From positions 558,001 to 622,000 of the forward strand of contig NZ_JAASQL010000001.1 of the NCBI RefSeq assembly GCF_011762155.1: a stretch of DNA of 64,000 nucleotides, given 5' to 3'. Each line of letters begins with the position of its first letter. The first letter of the stretch is position 1. Shown piece after piece: positions 17,771 to 26,585 of this stretch. A program made the translations under genes and the position numbers. This DNA comes from Wenyingzhuangia heitensis (GTDB lineage: Bacteria; Bacteroidota; Bacteroidia; Flavobacteriales; Flavobacteriaceae). Below the pieces are notes generated by a model, which made no database searches, was not told the origin of the DNA, and saw nothing but the letters and a program-made list of their open reading frames with translations.

Positions 17771-19918
17771 GTGAAGCACTATTTTTTATACATATCTGCA
17801 TTTCTTTTGTTGGCCTGTAGTACTCGTAAAGATAAATTTGTTAATAGACAATATCATGCTTTAGTTACAAAATACAACGTGGTTTACAACGGAAAACTGG
17901 CTTTTAAAAAAGGGTTAGAAAAAGTAGAAAACACCTATCAAGACAATTTTAATGAGATTCTTCCTATTGAGCCTTTTAGTTTTTACGCAGATCAAGAAGT
18001 AGATGGAGATGCCCAGCCTATTGGTCAAGTAGATTTTGAACGTGCTGAAGAAAAAGCGGTAAAAGCAATTCAGAAACATTCTATGTTAATAGGAGGAGAG
18101 GAGAGAAATTCTCAAATAGATGAGGCTTATTTATTATTGGCTAAATCTAGGTATTATACCAAAAGATTTGGACCTGCTTTAGAATCTTTTGAATACATTA
18201 TAAAAAATTATCCAAGCGCTAGTTTAATTTACGAGACTGTAGTTTGGAGAGCTAAGGCAAATATCCATTTAGACAATGCTGATTTTGGTAAAAGAGCTTT
18301 AAAAAGATTGTTGACTTCTTCAAAAATATCTCCTAAAATAAGACAACAGGCTGAGGTGGGAGTAATTATGGCTTATCAAAAAACACCAGATAGTTTAGAT
18401 CAAATAACAACCCATTTAGAAGCAGCTTTGGAAGCTTTAGATAAAGGAACTACAGCCTCTAGAGTTGCATTTACATTAGGTCAAGTTTATAGAAAACAAG
18501 GACAGATTGAAAAGTCTGATAAAGCTTTTGATAAGGTTATAAATACCCAAGGAGGATTGTATAAGTTTAAAGTGCAGGCTAGGTTAGAAAAAATCAACAA
18601 TCATATAGAAGACTATACAACACAAGAGTTTTTAGATGAGGTTAATCACTTAATTAGTGTGACTAAAAATAGACCTTATTTAGGTGCTTTATTATATGAA
18701 AAAGGACTGATTTATCAAGCTTCAGATTCAATTATATTGGCAAAACAGTTTTTTACAGAATCTGTACAAAGTCCTAAAAGTGATGTAAGTCAGAAAGTGT
18801 TGAGTTATGAAAAATTAGGAGATTTATCGTATGACTTAAAAAAGTACGAATCAGCAAAATCGTACTACGATACTTTAATTAATGTTGCTCAAAATAAAAA
18901 ATCTAGACGTGTAATTAGAATAAAAAGAAAATCTAGCAGTTTAGAAAAAATTGTAAACATTCAGAAAGAGGCAAAAGTGAATGATAGTTTGTTGAAAATA
19001 GCAAGCATGAACAATGTTGATTTAAACACTTACTTTGAAAATTACATTCAGAAAATACAAGAACAAGAAAAACAAACCAGACTAAGGGAATTAAAGCTAT
19101 TGGCTGGTCAAAATAATATTGGATTTGCAGATAAAACAGATTGGTATTTTTACAATAGTACAGAAAGAATAAAAGGAAAGACTGCGTTTAAGGAAATGTG
19201 GAATTTAAATCTTAAAAAACAAAATTGGTACGCAGTATCTTTAGGGATTAAGAATGACGTAGATGAAGGAACAAAGCCTTTAGAAGAAGAAAAAACACCA
19301 TCAGAAAATAAATATAAAGTAGCATTTTATACTAGTACAATAAATAGGGATCCACAGTTTTTAGATAGTATTACAAAAAGTAGAAATCTAAACTATTACG
19401 AATTAGGAAATGCATATTACAGTCAGTTAGCAGAAAACAATTTGGCAATAGAAAAATTAGAAACTTTAATTTTATTTGATCCTAAAAATGATTTAAAAAT
19501 AGGAGCCTATTATAAATTGTATAAAATATATAAAGAATCTGATGATTTTACAAAGGCTAATTTGTACAAACAAAAATTGTTGCAAGAATACCCTAGTTCA
19601 TCATTTACAAAATTGGCAAACAATAACAATGAAGTTGATGTAGCTAAAGAAGCAGCAGATTCTTATATTACTTGTTACGAGACTATTTATGAATTGTATA
19701 AGTTAAATTCTATAGAAGCTGCAAAAGAAGAAATAGATGTAGCGCTTATTAAATATGGAGAAACTGATTTGGCACCAAAATATGCTTTGTTAAATGCATA
19801 TTTAATAGCAAAGCAACAGGGGAAAGAAGCCTTTGAAAAAGAATTGAAAGATTTAAGCTTTAGATATCCTAATTCTACTGAGGCAGAAAAAGCAAAAGAG
19901 CTATTAAATAAGAAATAA
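17771..19918 (+). CDS. sprE: PorW/SprE-like TPR lipoprotein of the type IX secretion system
   Basis: Large tetratricopeptide lipoprotein (715 residues). The lipobox LLLACS puts the acylated cysteine at 16. It opens with STRKDKFVNRQYHALVTKYN, typical of the SprE/PorW family, which links to the T9SS and is needed for secretion and gliding. TPR-like helical pairs recur through the body (for example residues 110-180, 300-380 and 540-620). The gene starts with GTG. It is shorter than the roughly 870 residues I recall for the Flavobacterium protein. Its place ahead of bactofilin, AtpZ and atpB is also familiar from flavobacteria. Family 0.85; exact orthology less certain. Confidence 0.8.
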   Translation: MKHYFLYISAFLLLACSTRKDKFVNRQYHALVTKYNVVYNGKLAFKKGLEKVENTYQDNFNEILPIEPFSFYADQEVDGDAQPIGQVDFERAEEKAVKAIQKHSMLIGGEERNSQIDEAYLLLAKSRYYTKRFGPALESFEYIIKNYPSASLIYETVVWRAKANIHLDNADFGKRALKRLLTSSKISPKIRQQAEVGVIMAYQKTPDSLDQITTHLEAALEALDKGTTASRVAFTLGQVYRKQGQIEKSDKAFDKVINTQGGLYKFKVQARLEKINNHIEDYTTQEFLDEVNHLISVTKNRPYLGALLYEKGLIYQASDSIILAKQFFTESVQSPKSDVSQKVLSYEKLGDLSYDLKKYESAKSYYDTLINVAQNKKSRRVIRIKRKSSSLEKIVNIQKEAKVNDSLLKIASMNNVDLNTYFENYIQKIQEQEKQTRLRELKLLAGQNNIGFADKTDWYFYNSTERIKGKTAFKEMWNLNLKKQNWYAVSLGIKNDVDEGTKPLEEEKTPSENKYKVAFYTSTINRDPQFLDSITKSRNLNYYELGNAYYSQLAENNLAIEKLETLILFDPKNDLKIGAYYKLYKIYKESDDFTKANLYKQKLLQEYPSSSFTKLANNNNEVDVAKEAADSYITCYETIYELYKLNSIEAAKEEIDVALIKYGETDLAPKYALLNAYLIAKQQGKEAFEKELKDLSFRYPNSTEAEKAKELLNKK

Positions 19919-19948
19919 TTAACTTTGAAAGAATAAATTTAAGAGGAT

Positions 19949-20395
19949 ATGTTTGGTTCAGACAAAAAGAAAGCACAGAGCATGCAAGAGAATTCAACAA
20001 TGGAGAGAAATAGGATTTCAAAGAAATCAGTATTTAAAGGAAGTATTACTTCACAAGGAGATTTTAGAATTGATGGTACTGTTGAAGGAGATTTAACAAC
20101 TACAGGAAAGGTGATAATTGGTCCTGATGGGAAAGTGTACGGAAAAGTAAGATGTGTAAATGCTGATATAGAAGGTTATTTTGAAGGACATTTAGAAGTT
20201 AAAAATTCTTTATGCTTAAAGCCGTCAGCAAAAGTGGCAGGTGATATTTTTATGGAAAGTTTAACCGTAGAGCCAGGAGCTATTTTTAATGCTAATTGTA
20301 GAATGTTAAGTACTATAAAAGAGTTAAACCCAGCAACAAGTGAACAACCAAAAGAAGCAAAAGAAAGAGAACACAACGTTTCGGAAATTTCTTAA
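19949..20395 (+). CDS. Bactofilin (polymer-forming cytoskeletal protein)
   Basis: Small cytoskeletal protein of 148 residues that self-assembles through a right-handed beta-helix. The core, about residues 28-115, shows the repeating glycine/valine pattern (GSITSQGDFRIDGTVEGDL, GKVIIGPDGKVYGKV). Short disordered tails rich in charged residues flank it. No membrane segment. It follows the sprE-like gene by 30 bases and overlaps the AtpZ gene by 56 bases, so it is embedded in the ATP synthase transcription unit. Confidence 0.9.
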   Translation: MFGSDKKKAQSMQENSTMERNRISKKSVFKGSITSQGDFRIDGTVEGDLTTTGKVIIGPDGKVYGKVRCVNADIEGYFEGHLEVKNSLCLKPSAKVAGDIFMESLTVEPGAIFNANCRMLSTIKELNPATSEQPKEAKEREHNVSEIS

Positions 20396-20576
20396 ATTTT
20401 CTGGAATCGGGGTACAGTTGGGGGTAATGATGTTTTTAGCATCTAAGCTAGGAAATTTAGTTGATGAATATTATCAATTTAAAAAACCATGGATTACTCT
20501 TTTGTTCATTATACTAGCTCTTGTTATTTTTGTGATGAATTTAATGAGGCAATTAAACAAACTTAATAACGAATAA
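20340..20576 (+). CDS. AtpZ/AtpI-family ATP synthase assembly protein
   Basis: 78-residue protein with two membrane segments (about 24-42 and 52-70). It has the AtpZ-like pattern FSGIGVQLGVMMFLASKLG followed by WITLLFIILALVIFVMN. AtpZ/AtpI proteins aid c-ring assembly or act as small cation channels. The start is a GTG inside the end of the bactofilin gene. Without it, the next methionine would remove part of the first helix, so the GTG is preferred. Confidence 0.8.
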   Translation: MNNQKKQKKENTTFRKFLKFSGIGVQLGVMMFLASKLGNLVDEYYQFKKPWITLLFIILALVIFVMNLMRQLNKLNNE

Positions 20577-20580
20577 TTTA

Positions 20581-20994
20581 ATGATTAAGAATCATACCAA
20601 AGGTTTTGCTATTTTAATAGTAATAAACCTTTTTGCATTTCTAGTGCACAGTTTTTTTAAAAACGACAATCTAATAGATCCGATAATTACGGTGGTTAAT
20701 TTGCCAATCTCATATGGGGTTAATGCTGTCTTATCAATTTTATTATGCTCTAGCATATTGTTGTTAAGCAAAATATATGAAAGTCAAATAGGCTTTATTT
20801 TTTTAGGATTAAGTGTTGTAAAAATGCTTATTTTATACTTAGGATTAAATCCTACGAATAAATTAGGAGAGGTAAGCACACCAGATGCAATAGCATTCTT
20901 TGTTCCGTTTGGTTTAAATTTAATTATGGAGCAGATATTTATAGTAAAACTCTTAAAAATAAATGATTTAACTAAAAATTTTAAAAAGGATTAA
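20581..20994 (+). CDS. Small membrane protein of the ATP synthase operon
   Basis: 137-residue protein with four predicted membrane helices (about 8-24, 48-66, 72-90 and 104-124) and basic ends. It occupies the place of ATP synthase subunit I just before atpB and is separated from AtpZ by four bases. I take it as the uncharacterised flavobacterial family at this site (possibly DUF6168, from memory). Its function is unknown; an assembly role is inferred from position only. Confidence 0.7.
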   Translation: MIKNHTKGFAILIVINLFAFLVHSFFKNDNLIDPIITVVNLPISYGVNAVLSILLCSSILLLSKIYESQIGFIFLGLSVVKMLILYLGLNPTNKLGEVSTPDAIAFFVPFGLNLIMEQIFIVKLLKINDLTKNFKKD

Positions 20995-21053
20995 ACTTTT
21001 TGAATTTTGTGCAAAACAATGTTGAAAACTTCTATATATTTTAAATTATTGTT

Positions 21054-21061
21054 TACATTTG
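21054..21061 (+). promoter_or_regulatory. Putative -7 element upstream of atpB
   Basis: TACATTTG, a perfect -7 consensus, 34 bases upstream of the atpB ATG in the 101-base gap before it. No TTG at the right distance was found. It suggests a second start point separating the structural genes from the sprE-bactofilin-AtpZ part. Confidence 0.4.
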
Positions 21062-21095
21062 CACAAATTTTGAAACAATCCTTATTCACGAGAGA

Positions 21096-22253
21096 ATGAT
21101 AGTAAAATTGAACTTAAAGTTTTTAGTGGTGTTAATGTTAACATTAACAACGTTTACAAGTCAGGCAAACGATGATCAGCATCATGCAGATGCACACCAA
21201 ACAGAAGCTGTACAGCATGAAAATGCTGAGCATGTTTCATCTCACAACTCTCACACTAGTGGAGCAAATGATGGAATTAGTACTCCAGAAGAGATTACTG
21301 CTTATTCTCAACATCACTTAGCAGATGCTCACGACTTTGTGTTTTTTTCTGATGAAAAAACAGGTCACCACTATGGATTTCCTTTACCAGTAATTTTGGT
21401 AGATAACGGATTGAAAATATTTATGTCTTCAGAATTTCACCACGGTGAAGCTGTAGTTAGCAAAGGAAACGCACACTATGTTTTACAACATGGAAAAGTA
21501 TACAGTTCAGATGCTGAAGGTAATTTATTAGAAGATGAACACGGTCATCACGTACATCCTTTAGATATTTCTATTACTAAAAATGTATTGTCTATTTTAG
21601 TAATATCAATCTTAATGTTGTTGTTATTTATTAGCTTGGCTAATGGGTATAAAAAAGGACCAATTCCTACAGGTTTTGCTAGAGTTTTAGAGCCTTTAGT
21701 AGTTTTTGTAAGAGATGAAATAGCAAGACCTAATATTGGAGAAAAGAAATACCGTAAATTTATGGGATTCTTATTAACTGTATTCTTCTTTATTTGGATT
21801 ACCAACTTATTAGGATTAACACCTTTAGGAATTAACGTAACAGGGAATATTGCAGTAACAGTTTGTTTGGCATTATTTACTTTCTTTATTGTTCAGTTTA
21901 GTGGAACAAAAGATTATTGGAAACACATATTTTGGATGCCAGGAGTACCGGTTCCAATGAAAATTGTATTAGCTCCTATTGAGATTTTAGGAATGTTTAC
22001 AAAACCATTCTCATTATTAATTCGTTTGTTTGCAAATATTACTGCAGGTCACACCGTTGTAATGGGATTAATAGCTTTGGTTTACACAGGTAAAGCCATG
22101 TTAGGAACAGGTGGTAGTATTGGGGTATCGTTGTTATTAACGTTATTTATCAATGTTATCGAAATATTGGTTGCGTTTTTACAAGCCTACATTTTTACAA
22201 TGTTATCATCATTGTTTATTGGTATGGCTGTAGAGGAACACGATCATCATTAA
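21096..22253 (+). CDS. atpB: F-type ATP synthase subunit a with His-rich N-terminal extension
   Basis: Membrane subunit forming the proton half-channels against the c-ring. The conserved helix RLFANITAGHTVV contains the essential arginine, R310. The 385-residue length exceeds the E. coli protein (271). The extra N-terminus is a signal-like helix (1-24) followed by about 130 mostly polar residues with roughly 20 histidines. About five or six membrane helices follow (from about 165). Long subunit a proteins are usual in Bacteroidota, and the extension should lie in the periplasm. First structural gene of atpB-E-F-H-A-G. Confidence 0.96.
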   Translation: MIVKLNLKFLVVLMLTLTTFTSQANDDQHHADAHQTEAVQHENAEHVSSHNSHTSGANDGISTPEEITAYSQHHLADAHDFVFFSDEKTGHHYGFPLPVILVDNGLKIFMSSEFHHGEAVVSKGNAHYVLQHGKVYSSDAEGNLLEDEHGHHVHPLDISITKNVLSILVISILMLLLFISLANGYKKGPIPTGFARVLEPLVVFVRDEIARPNIGEKKYRKFMGFLLTVFFFIWITNLLGLTPLGINVTGNIAVTVCLALFTFFIVQFSGTKDYWKHIFWMPGVPVPMKIVLAPIEILGMFTKPFSLLIRLFANITAGHTVVMGLIALVYTGKAMLGTGGSIGVSLLLTLFINVIEILVAFLQAYIFTMLSSLFIGMAVEEHDHH

Positions 22254-22294
22254 GAATAAATTTTTTGTTTAATTATTATAAATCAATTTAAGTT

Positions 22295-22483
22295 ATGTAC
22301 AATTTAGTAGGAGCAGGTTTAATCGTTATTGGAGCAGGTTTAGGTTTAGGTAAAATTGGTGGTTCAGCAATGGATGCTATTGCACGTCAACCAGAAGCAG
22401 CTAACAAGATTCAAACTGCAATGATTATTATTGGTGCATTATTAGAAGGTTTAGCATTTGGTGCTTTAATCTTAGGAAAATAA
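22295..22483 (+). CDS. atpE: F-type ATP synthase subunit c
   Basis: 62-residue two-helix proteolipid that forms the rotor ring. The polar loop is RQPE, and the ion-carrying carboxylate is E51 in ALLEGLAF. The residue after E51 is Gly rather than the Ser/Thr typical of sodium-type rings, so proton coupling is likely. It is short compared with the 79 residues of E. coli, but both helices are complete. A strong hairpin follows the stop. Confidence 0.96.
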   Translation: MYNLVGAGLIVIGAGLGLGKIGGSAMDAIARQPEAANKIQTAMIIIGALLEGLAFGALILGK

Positions 22484-22499
22484 TCACTAAGAAGATTTT

Positions 22500-22541
22500 A
22501 AAGACTATTTGTAACGGTTGGTTGCAAATAGTCTTTTTAAA
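22500..22541 (+). terminator. Strong intercistronic hairpin between atpE and atpF
   Basis: Perfect 12-bp stem, 22500-22511 with 22525-22536, 13-base loop, then TTTTTAA. It has the form of an intrinsic terminator but sits inside the operon, 46 bases before atpF. It may act as a partial terminator or 3'-end stabiliser that raises atpE relative to downstream genes. Confidence 0.7.
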
Positions 22542-22581
22542 CAAAAAACAAAAAACAAACTATATTAAATATTTTACATAG

Positions 22582-23082
22582 ATGGATAAGTTAATTAACG
22601 ATTTTTCATTTGGTTTATTTTTCTGGGTAGCAATTATATTTGTTATCTTAATTGTTTTAATGCGTAAGTTTGCATGGAAACCTATTTTAGAAGCTTTAAA
22701 CGAGAGAGAAGAAGGGATTTCTAATGCTTTAGAGGCAGCAGAAAATGCAAAGAAAGAATTACAAGCTTTAAATGCAGATAACGAAAGAATCTTAAAAGAA
22801 GCTAGAGCAGAAAGAGACACTATGTTAAAAGAAGCTCGTGAAATTAAAGACAAGATTGTTGCAGATGCAAAACAAGAAGCAAATGAGCAATCTGCAACTA
22901 TTATTTCTAATGCAAAACAAGCGATTGAGGTAGAAAAACAAGCAGCATTGGCTGAGTTAAAATCTCAAATTGCAGGAATTTCTATTAGCATTGCAAAAAA
23001 GGTGATCAAAAGTGAATTAGCTTCTGAGAAAAGCCAATTAGAGTTGGTAGAAAAATCTTTAAAAGAAGTTACTTTAAACTAA
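22582..23082 (+). CDS. atpF: F-type ATP synthase subunit b
   Basis: Peripheral stalk subunit of 166 residues. One N-terminal membrane helix (about 9-27, FGLFFWVAIIFVILIVLM) is followed by a long Ala/Glu/Lys-rich coiled coil that dimerises and contacts subunit delta. It begins 98 bases after atpE, past a terminator-like hairpin. Confidence 0.95.
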   Translation: MDKLINDFSFGLFFWVAIIFVILIVLMRKFAWKPILEALNEREEGISNALEAAENAKKELQALNADNERILKEARAERDTMLKEAREIKDKIVADAKQEANEQSATIISNAKQAIEVEKQAALAELKSQIAGISISIAKKVIKSELASEKSQLELVEKSLKEVTLN

Positions 23083-23090
23083 TATAAAGA

Positions 23091-23645
23091 ATGAGTACAA
23101 GAGCAGCATTACGTTACGCAAAAGCGATCTTAAATCTTGCCAAAACTGATAATAGTGAATCAGCAGTATATGCAGATATGCAGTTGATAGAAGCTACAAT
23201 TCAGGGAAGTAATGATTTAAAAGTGTTGTTAAAGAGTCCCATTATTAAAGTAAGCGATAAAGTGAATGCTTTAGAAGCTGTTTTTGGGAAACAAATTAAC
23301 AACTACTCTTTAGGATTGATTAAGCTTTTAGCAAACAACAAACGATTAAACGTTTTAGAAGCAGTAGCAAGTGATTATCAAATTATTTATGACCACTTAA
23401 AATCTATTGAAGTTGCTAAAGTAACTACAGCTGTTCCTTTAACGGCAGCATTAGAAGCACAAGTTATTGCTAAAGTAAAAGAATTAACTGGACACGAAAC
23501 AACACTAACAAACGATATAGATCCTGAAATTATAGGTGGATTTATTTTAAGAGTTGGAGACATTCAGTACGATGCTAGTATAGCAAAAAGTTTGAGAGAG
23601 TTAGAAAGAAGTTTTGACGATAGTCACTACGAAGCAAAAATTTAA
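23091..23645 (+). CDS. atpH: F-type ATP synthase subunit delta
   Basis: 184-residue OSCP/delta subunit joining the peripheral stalk to the top of the alpha3beta3 head. N-terminal helical domain (STRAALRYAKAILNLA) and C-terminal motif IIGGFILRVGDIQYDASI are diagnostic. Eight bases after atpF. Confidence 0.95.
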   Translation: MSTRAALRYAKAILNLAKTDNSESAVYADMQLIEATIQGSNDLKVLLKSPIIKVSDKVNALEAVFGKQINNYSLGLIKLLANNKRLNVLEAVASDYQIIYDHLKSIEVAKVTTAVPLTAALEAQVIAKVKELTGHETTLTNDIDPEIIGGFILRVGDIQYDASIAKSLRELERSFDDSHYEAKI

Positions 23646-23671
23646 AAAATTACATCAAATAATAAATAAAG

Positions 23672-25246
23672 ATGGCAGCAATAAAACCAGCTGAAGTATC
23701 AGCAATTTTACAAGAGCAGCTAACGAATTTTGAAGCAACAGGTTCTTTAAATGAAGTTGGTACTGTATTACAAATTGGAGATGGTATTGCACGTGTATAC
23801 GGATTAGCGAATGTGCAGTATGGAGAATTAGTAGAGTTTGAATCAGGTTTACAAGGAATTGTATTAAACTTAGAAGAAGATAATGCAGGTGTTGTATTAT
23901 TAGGTGCTTCTTCAGAAGTTTCAGAAGGTTCTGTAGTAAAAAGAACTGAAAAAATTGCTTCTATCAAAGTAGGTGAAGGAATTGTAGGTCGTGTTGTTGA
24001 TACCTTAGGGAATCCTATCGATGGTAAAGGACCAATTACAGGTGAAACTTTTGAAATGCCTTTAGAGCGTAAAGCTCCTGGGGTTATTTTTAGAGAGCCA
24101 GTAACAGAACCTTTACAAACAGGTATTAAATCTATTGATGCAATGATCCCTGTAGGTCGTGGTCAACGTGAGTTGATTATTGGTGACCGTCAAACAGGTA
24201 AATCTACAGTTGCTTTAGATACAATCTTAAATCAAAAAGAATTTTACGATGCTGGAGTACCCGTTTATTGTATTTATGTAGCTATCGGTCAAAAAGCTTC
24301 TACAGTTGCTTTAATTGTAAACTTATTAGAAGAAAAAGGAGCGTTAGCATACACTACTGTTGTAGCTGCAAGTGCTTCTGAGCCTGCTCCAATGCAAGTA
24401 TATGCTCCGTTTGCAGGTGCTGCAATTGGTGAATACTTTAGAGATACTGGTAGACCCGCTTTAATTGTATTTGATGATTTATCTAAACAAGCTGTTGCTT
24501 ACCGTGAGGTATCTTTATTATTAAGAAGACCACCGGGACGTGAAGCATACCCTGGAGATGTATTCTTTTTACATTCTAGATTGTTAGAACGTGCTGCAAA
24601 AGTGATCAACAACGATGAGATTGCTGCAAAAATGAACGATGTGCCAGCTTCATTAGTTGGGAAAATTAAAGGAGGTGGATCTTTAACTGCATTGCCAATT
24701 ATTGAAACACAGGCAGGAGATGTATCAGCATATATTCCTACGAACGTAATTTCTATTACAGATGGTCAAATCTTCTTAGATGGAGATTTATTTAACTCTG
24801 GAGTTCGTCCTGCAATTAATGTTGGTATTTCTGTATCACGTGTAGGAGGTAACGCACAGGTTAAATCTATGAAAAAAGTATCAGGTACTTTAAAATTAGA
24901 TCAAGCTCAGTTCCGTGAATTAGAAGCATTTGCTAAGTTTGGTTCTGATTTAGATTCAGCTACTTTATCTGTAATTGAAAAAGGACAACGTAACGTAGAA
25001 ATTTTAAAGCAAGCTCAAAACGATCCTTATACAGTAGAAGATCAAATTGCAATTATTTATGCAGGAACTAAGAATTTATTAAAAGCAGTTCCTGTAAAAA
25101 AGGTGAAAGAATTTGAAGCTGACTATATTGATTTCTTAAACGCAAAACACAGAGATGTGTTAGATTCATTAAAGTCTGGTAAATTAGAGCAATCTTCTTT
25201 AGACGTTTTAGAAAGTGTAGCTGCAGAAATCTCAGCAAAATATTAA
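23672..25246 (+). CDS. atpA: F-type ATP synthase subunit alpha
   Basis: 524-residue non-catalytic nucleotide-binding head subunit. The P-loop GDRQTGKST starts at residue 171. The alpha-specific [21 protein letters not shown] and [24 protein letters not shown] segments are present. Codon use here looks more biased than in neighbours, consistent with high expression. A hairpin lies between it and atpG. Confidence 0.98.
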   Translation: MAAIKPAEVSAILQEQLTNFEATGSLNEVGTVLQIGDGIARVYGLANVQYGELVEFESGLQGIVLNLEEDNAGVVLLGASSEVSEGSVVKRTEKIASIKVGEGIVGRVVDTLGNPIDGKGPITGETFEMPLERKAPGVIFREPVTEPLQTGIKSIDAMIPVGRGQRELIIGDRQTGKSTVALDTILNQKEFYDAGVPVYCIYVAIGQKASTVALIVNLLEEKGALAYTTVVAASASEPAPMQVYAPFAGAAIGEYFRDTGRPALIVFDDLSKQAVAYREVSLLLRRPPGREAYPGDVFFLHSRLLERAAKVINNDEIAAKMNDVPASLVGKIKGGGSLTALPIIETQAGDVSAYIPTNVISITDGQIFLDGDLFNSGVRPAINVGISVSRVGGNAQVKSMKKVSGTLKLDQAQFRELEAFAKFGSDLDSATLSVIEKGQRNVEILKQAQNDPYTVEDQIAIIYAGTKNLLKAVPVKKVKEFEADYIDFLNAKHRDVLDSLKSGKLEQSSLDVLESVAAEISAKY

Positions 25247-25257
25247 TTAATAAAAAG

Positions 25258-25294
25258 TATCTAGTATAAAGTTGTAAAAACTTTGTACTAGATA
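25258..25294 (+). other. Intercistronic stem-loop between atpA and atpG
   Basis: 15-bp stem, 25258-25272 with 25280-25294, one G-U pair, 7-base loop TGTAAAA. An 11-base piece of the right arm (ACTTTGTACTA, 25280-25290) is repeated at 25318-25328, just before atpG. No T-tract follows, so it looks like an mRNA processing or stability structure rather than a terminator. Confidence 0.65.
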
Positions 25295-25347
25295 TATTAT
25301 TATAAATAAGTCTTAGTACTTTGTACTAATTACTGAATACTATAAGA

Positions 25348-26208
25348 ATGGCAAACTTAAAAGAAATTAGAAACAGAATTACTTCTATTGGTTCGACAAT
25401 GAAAATTACGAGCGCAATGAAGATGGTATCTGCTGCAAAGTTAAAAAAAGCACAGGATGCAATTACTGCCATGCGACCATATGCTGATAAATTAACTGAA
25501 TTGTTACAAAACTTAAGTGCTACTTTAGATAGTAACAATGGAGGTACCTATGCAGAGCAAAGAGAGGTTTCTAAAGTTTTATTGGTAGTAGTTTCTTCTA
25601 ACAGAGGTTTGTGTGGAGGTTTTAATACATCTATTATCAAAAAAACAGATCGTGTTATTTCTGAAAAATACCAAGGAAAAGACATTACTCTATATACAAT
25701 AGGTAAAAAAGCAAATGACATTTTATCTAAAAAGTACAATGTAATAAAAAATAACATTGAGATTTTTGATAATTTAACATTTGACAATGTTACTGTAATT
25801 GCAGAAGAGTTAATGGATTTATTCTCTAAAGGAGATTATGATAAAATAGAAATTGTATATAACGTGTTTAAAAATGCTGCAACTCAAGTAGCTACATTAG
25901 AACAATTTTTGCCAATACAACCTATAGAGATTGAAGGAAATACATCTGCAGATTATATTTTTGAACCTACTAAGGAAGAAATTGTAGAAGCATTGATCCC
26001 AAAATCTTTAAAAACTCAATTGTACAAAGCAATTAGAGATTCTTATGCAGCAGAACATGGTGCTCGTATGACAGCAATGCATAAAGCAACAGACAATGCA
26101 AAAGATTTAAGAAACGATTTATTGTTAACATACAACAAAGCTCGTCAAGCAGCAATTACAGGAGAAATCTTAGAAATTGTTGGTGGAGCAGAAGCTTTAA
26201 ACAATTAA
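25348..26208 (+). CDS. atpG: F-type ATP synthase subunit gamma
   Basis: 286-residue central rotor shaft. N-terminal helix MANLKEIRNRITSIGSTMKITSAMKMVSAAKLKKAQ and C-terminal helix NARDLRND-like region (NAKDLRNDLLLTYNKARQA, then ITGEILEIVGGAEAL) are diagnostic. Last gene of the operon. Beta and epsilon (atpD, atpC) are absent, as is usual in Flavobacteriaceae, where they lie elsewhere. Confidence 0.97.
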   Translation: MANLKEIRNRITSIGSTMKITSAMKMVSAAKLKKAQDAITAMRPYADKLTELLQNLSATLDSNNGGTYAEQREVSKVLLVVVSSNRGLCGGFNTSIIKKTDRVISEKYQGKDITLYTIGKKANDILSKKYNVIKNNIEIFDNLTFDNVTVIAEELMDLFSKGDYDKIEIVYNVFKNAATQVATLEQFLPIQPIEIEGNTSADYIFEPTKEEIVEALIPKSLKTQLYKAIRDSYAAEHGARMTAMHKATDNAKDLRNDLLLTYNKARQAAITGEILEIVGGAEALNN

Positions 26209-26268
26209 GCTGAGGCAACGAAGCTAAATTTACTATCTGCGAAGCTTTAAACAATTAAGCTAAATTTA
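26191..26268. repeat. Direct repeat of the 3' end of atpG
   Basis: A 21-base perfect direct repeat, 26191-26211 and 26241-26261. The first copy includes the last codons and stop of atpG. A shorter shared piece AAGCTAAATTTA (26221-26232 and 26257-26268) lies between and after. It looks like a local duplication of the gene end and does not change the reading frame. Confidence 0.9.
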
Positions 26269-26280
26269 TAATATATAAAA

Positions 26281-26309
26281 ACCGATAACATTAAGTTATC
26301 GGTTTTTTT
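26281..26309 (+). terminator. Terminator of the atp operon
   Basis: 9-bp stem ACCGATAAC/GTTATCGGT (26281-26289, 26295-26303), loop ATTAA, followed by T7. Nearly identical to the terminator at 28182-28210. Confidence 0.92.
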
Positions 26310-26585
26310 GTGCCGTTTCTAGATGGATTTATTAAAATTCCTTTTCAAAAATTAACAAATTAAAGTTTTACTGTGTCTATACGCAGGTAGTAAATAAATA
26401 TTATTTTATTAACATATGTTTGTTTTTTGTTTTTTACTTTTAGCATACTATGAAAAATAAAATTGTTCGTAATCTTTTACCAGTAGTTAAAAGTGAAACG
26501 GTTTTATTGAATGCTGAGTTTTAGAAAGTGTGATTTATTACACTTGAAAATTGAAACATTTATTAATAATAAAATTTTAATTACT
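26310..26585. other. Intergenic stretch without a supported gene
   Basis: AT-rich and non-coding as far as I can tell. It holds a 24-codon open frame (26450-26524) and a small hairpin (26526-26531 with 26540-26545). I could not support either as functional, and no promoter with both consensus halves was found. Confidence 0.5.

Noticed and set aside
26450-26524. 24-codon open frame starting MKNKIVRNLL upstream of the tail-collar gene, followed by a small hairpin
   Set aside because: Too short, no family resemblance, no promoter with both consensus halves. It could be a leader peptide, but nothing supports it.
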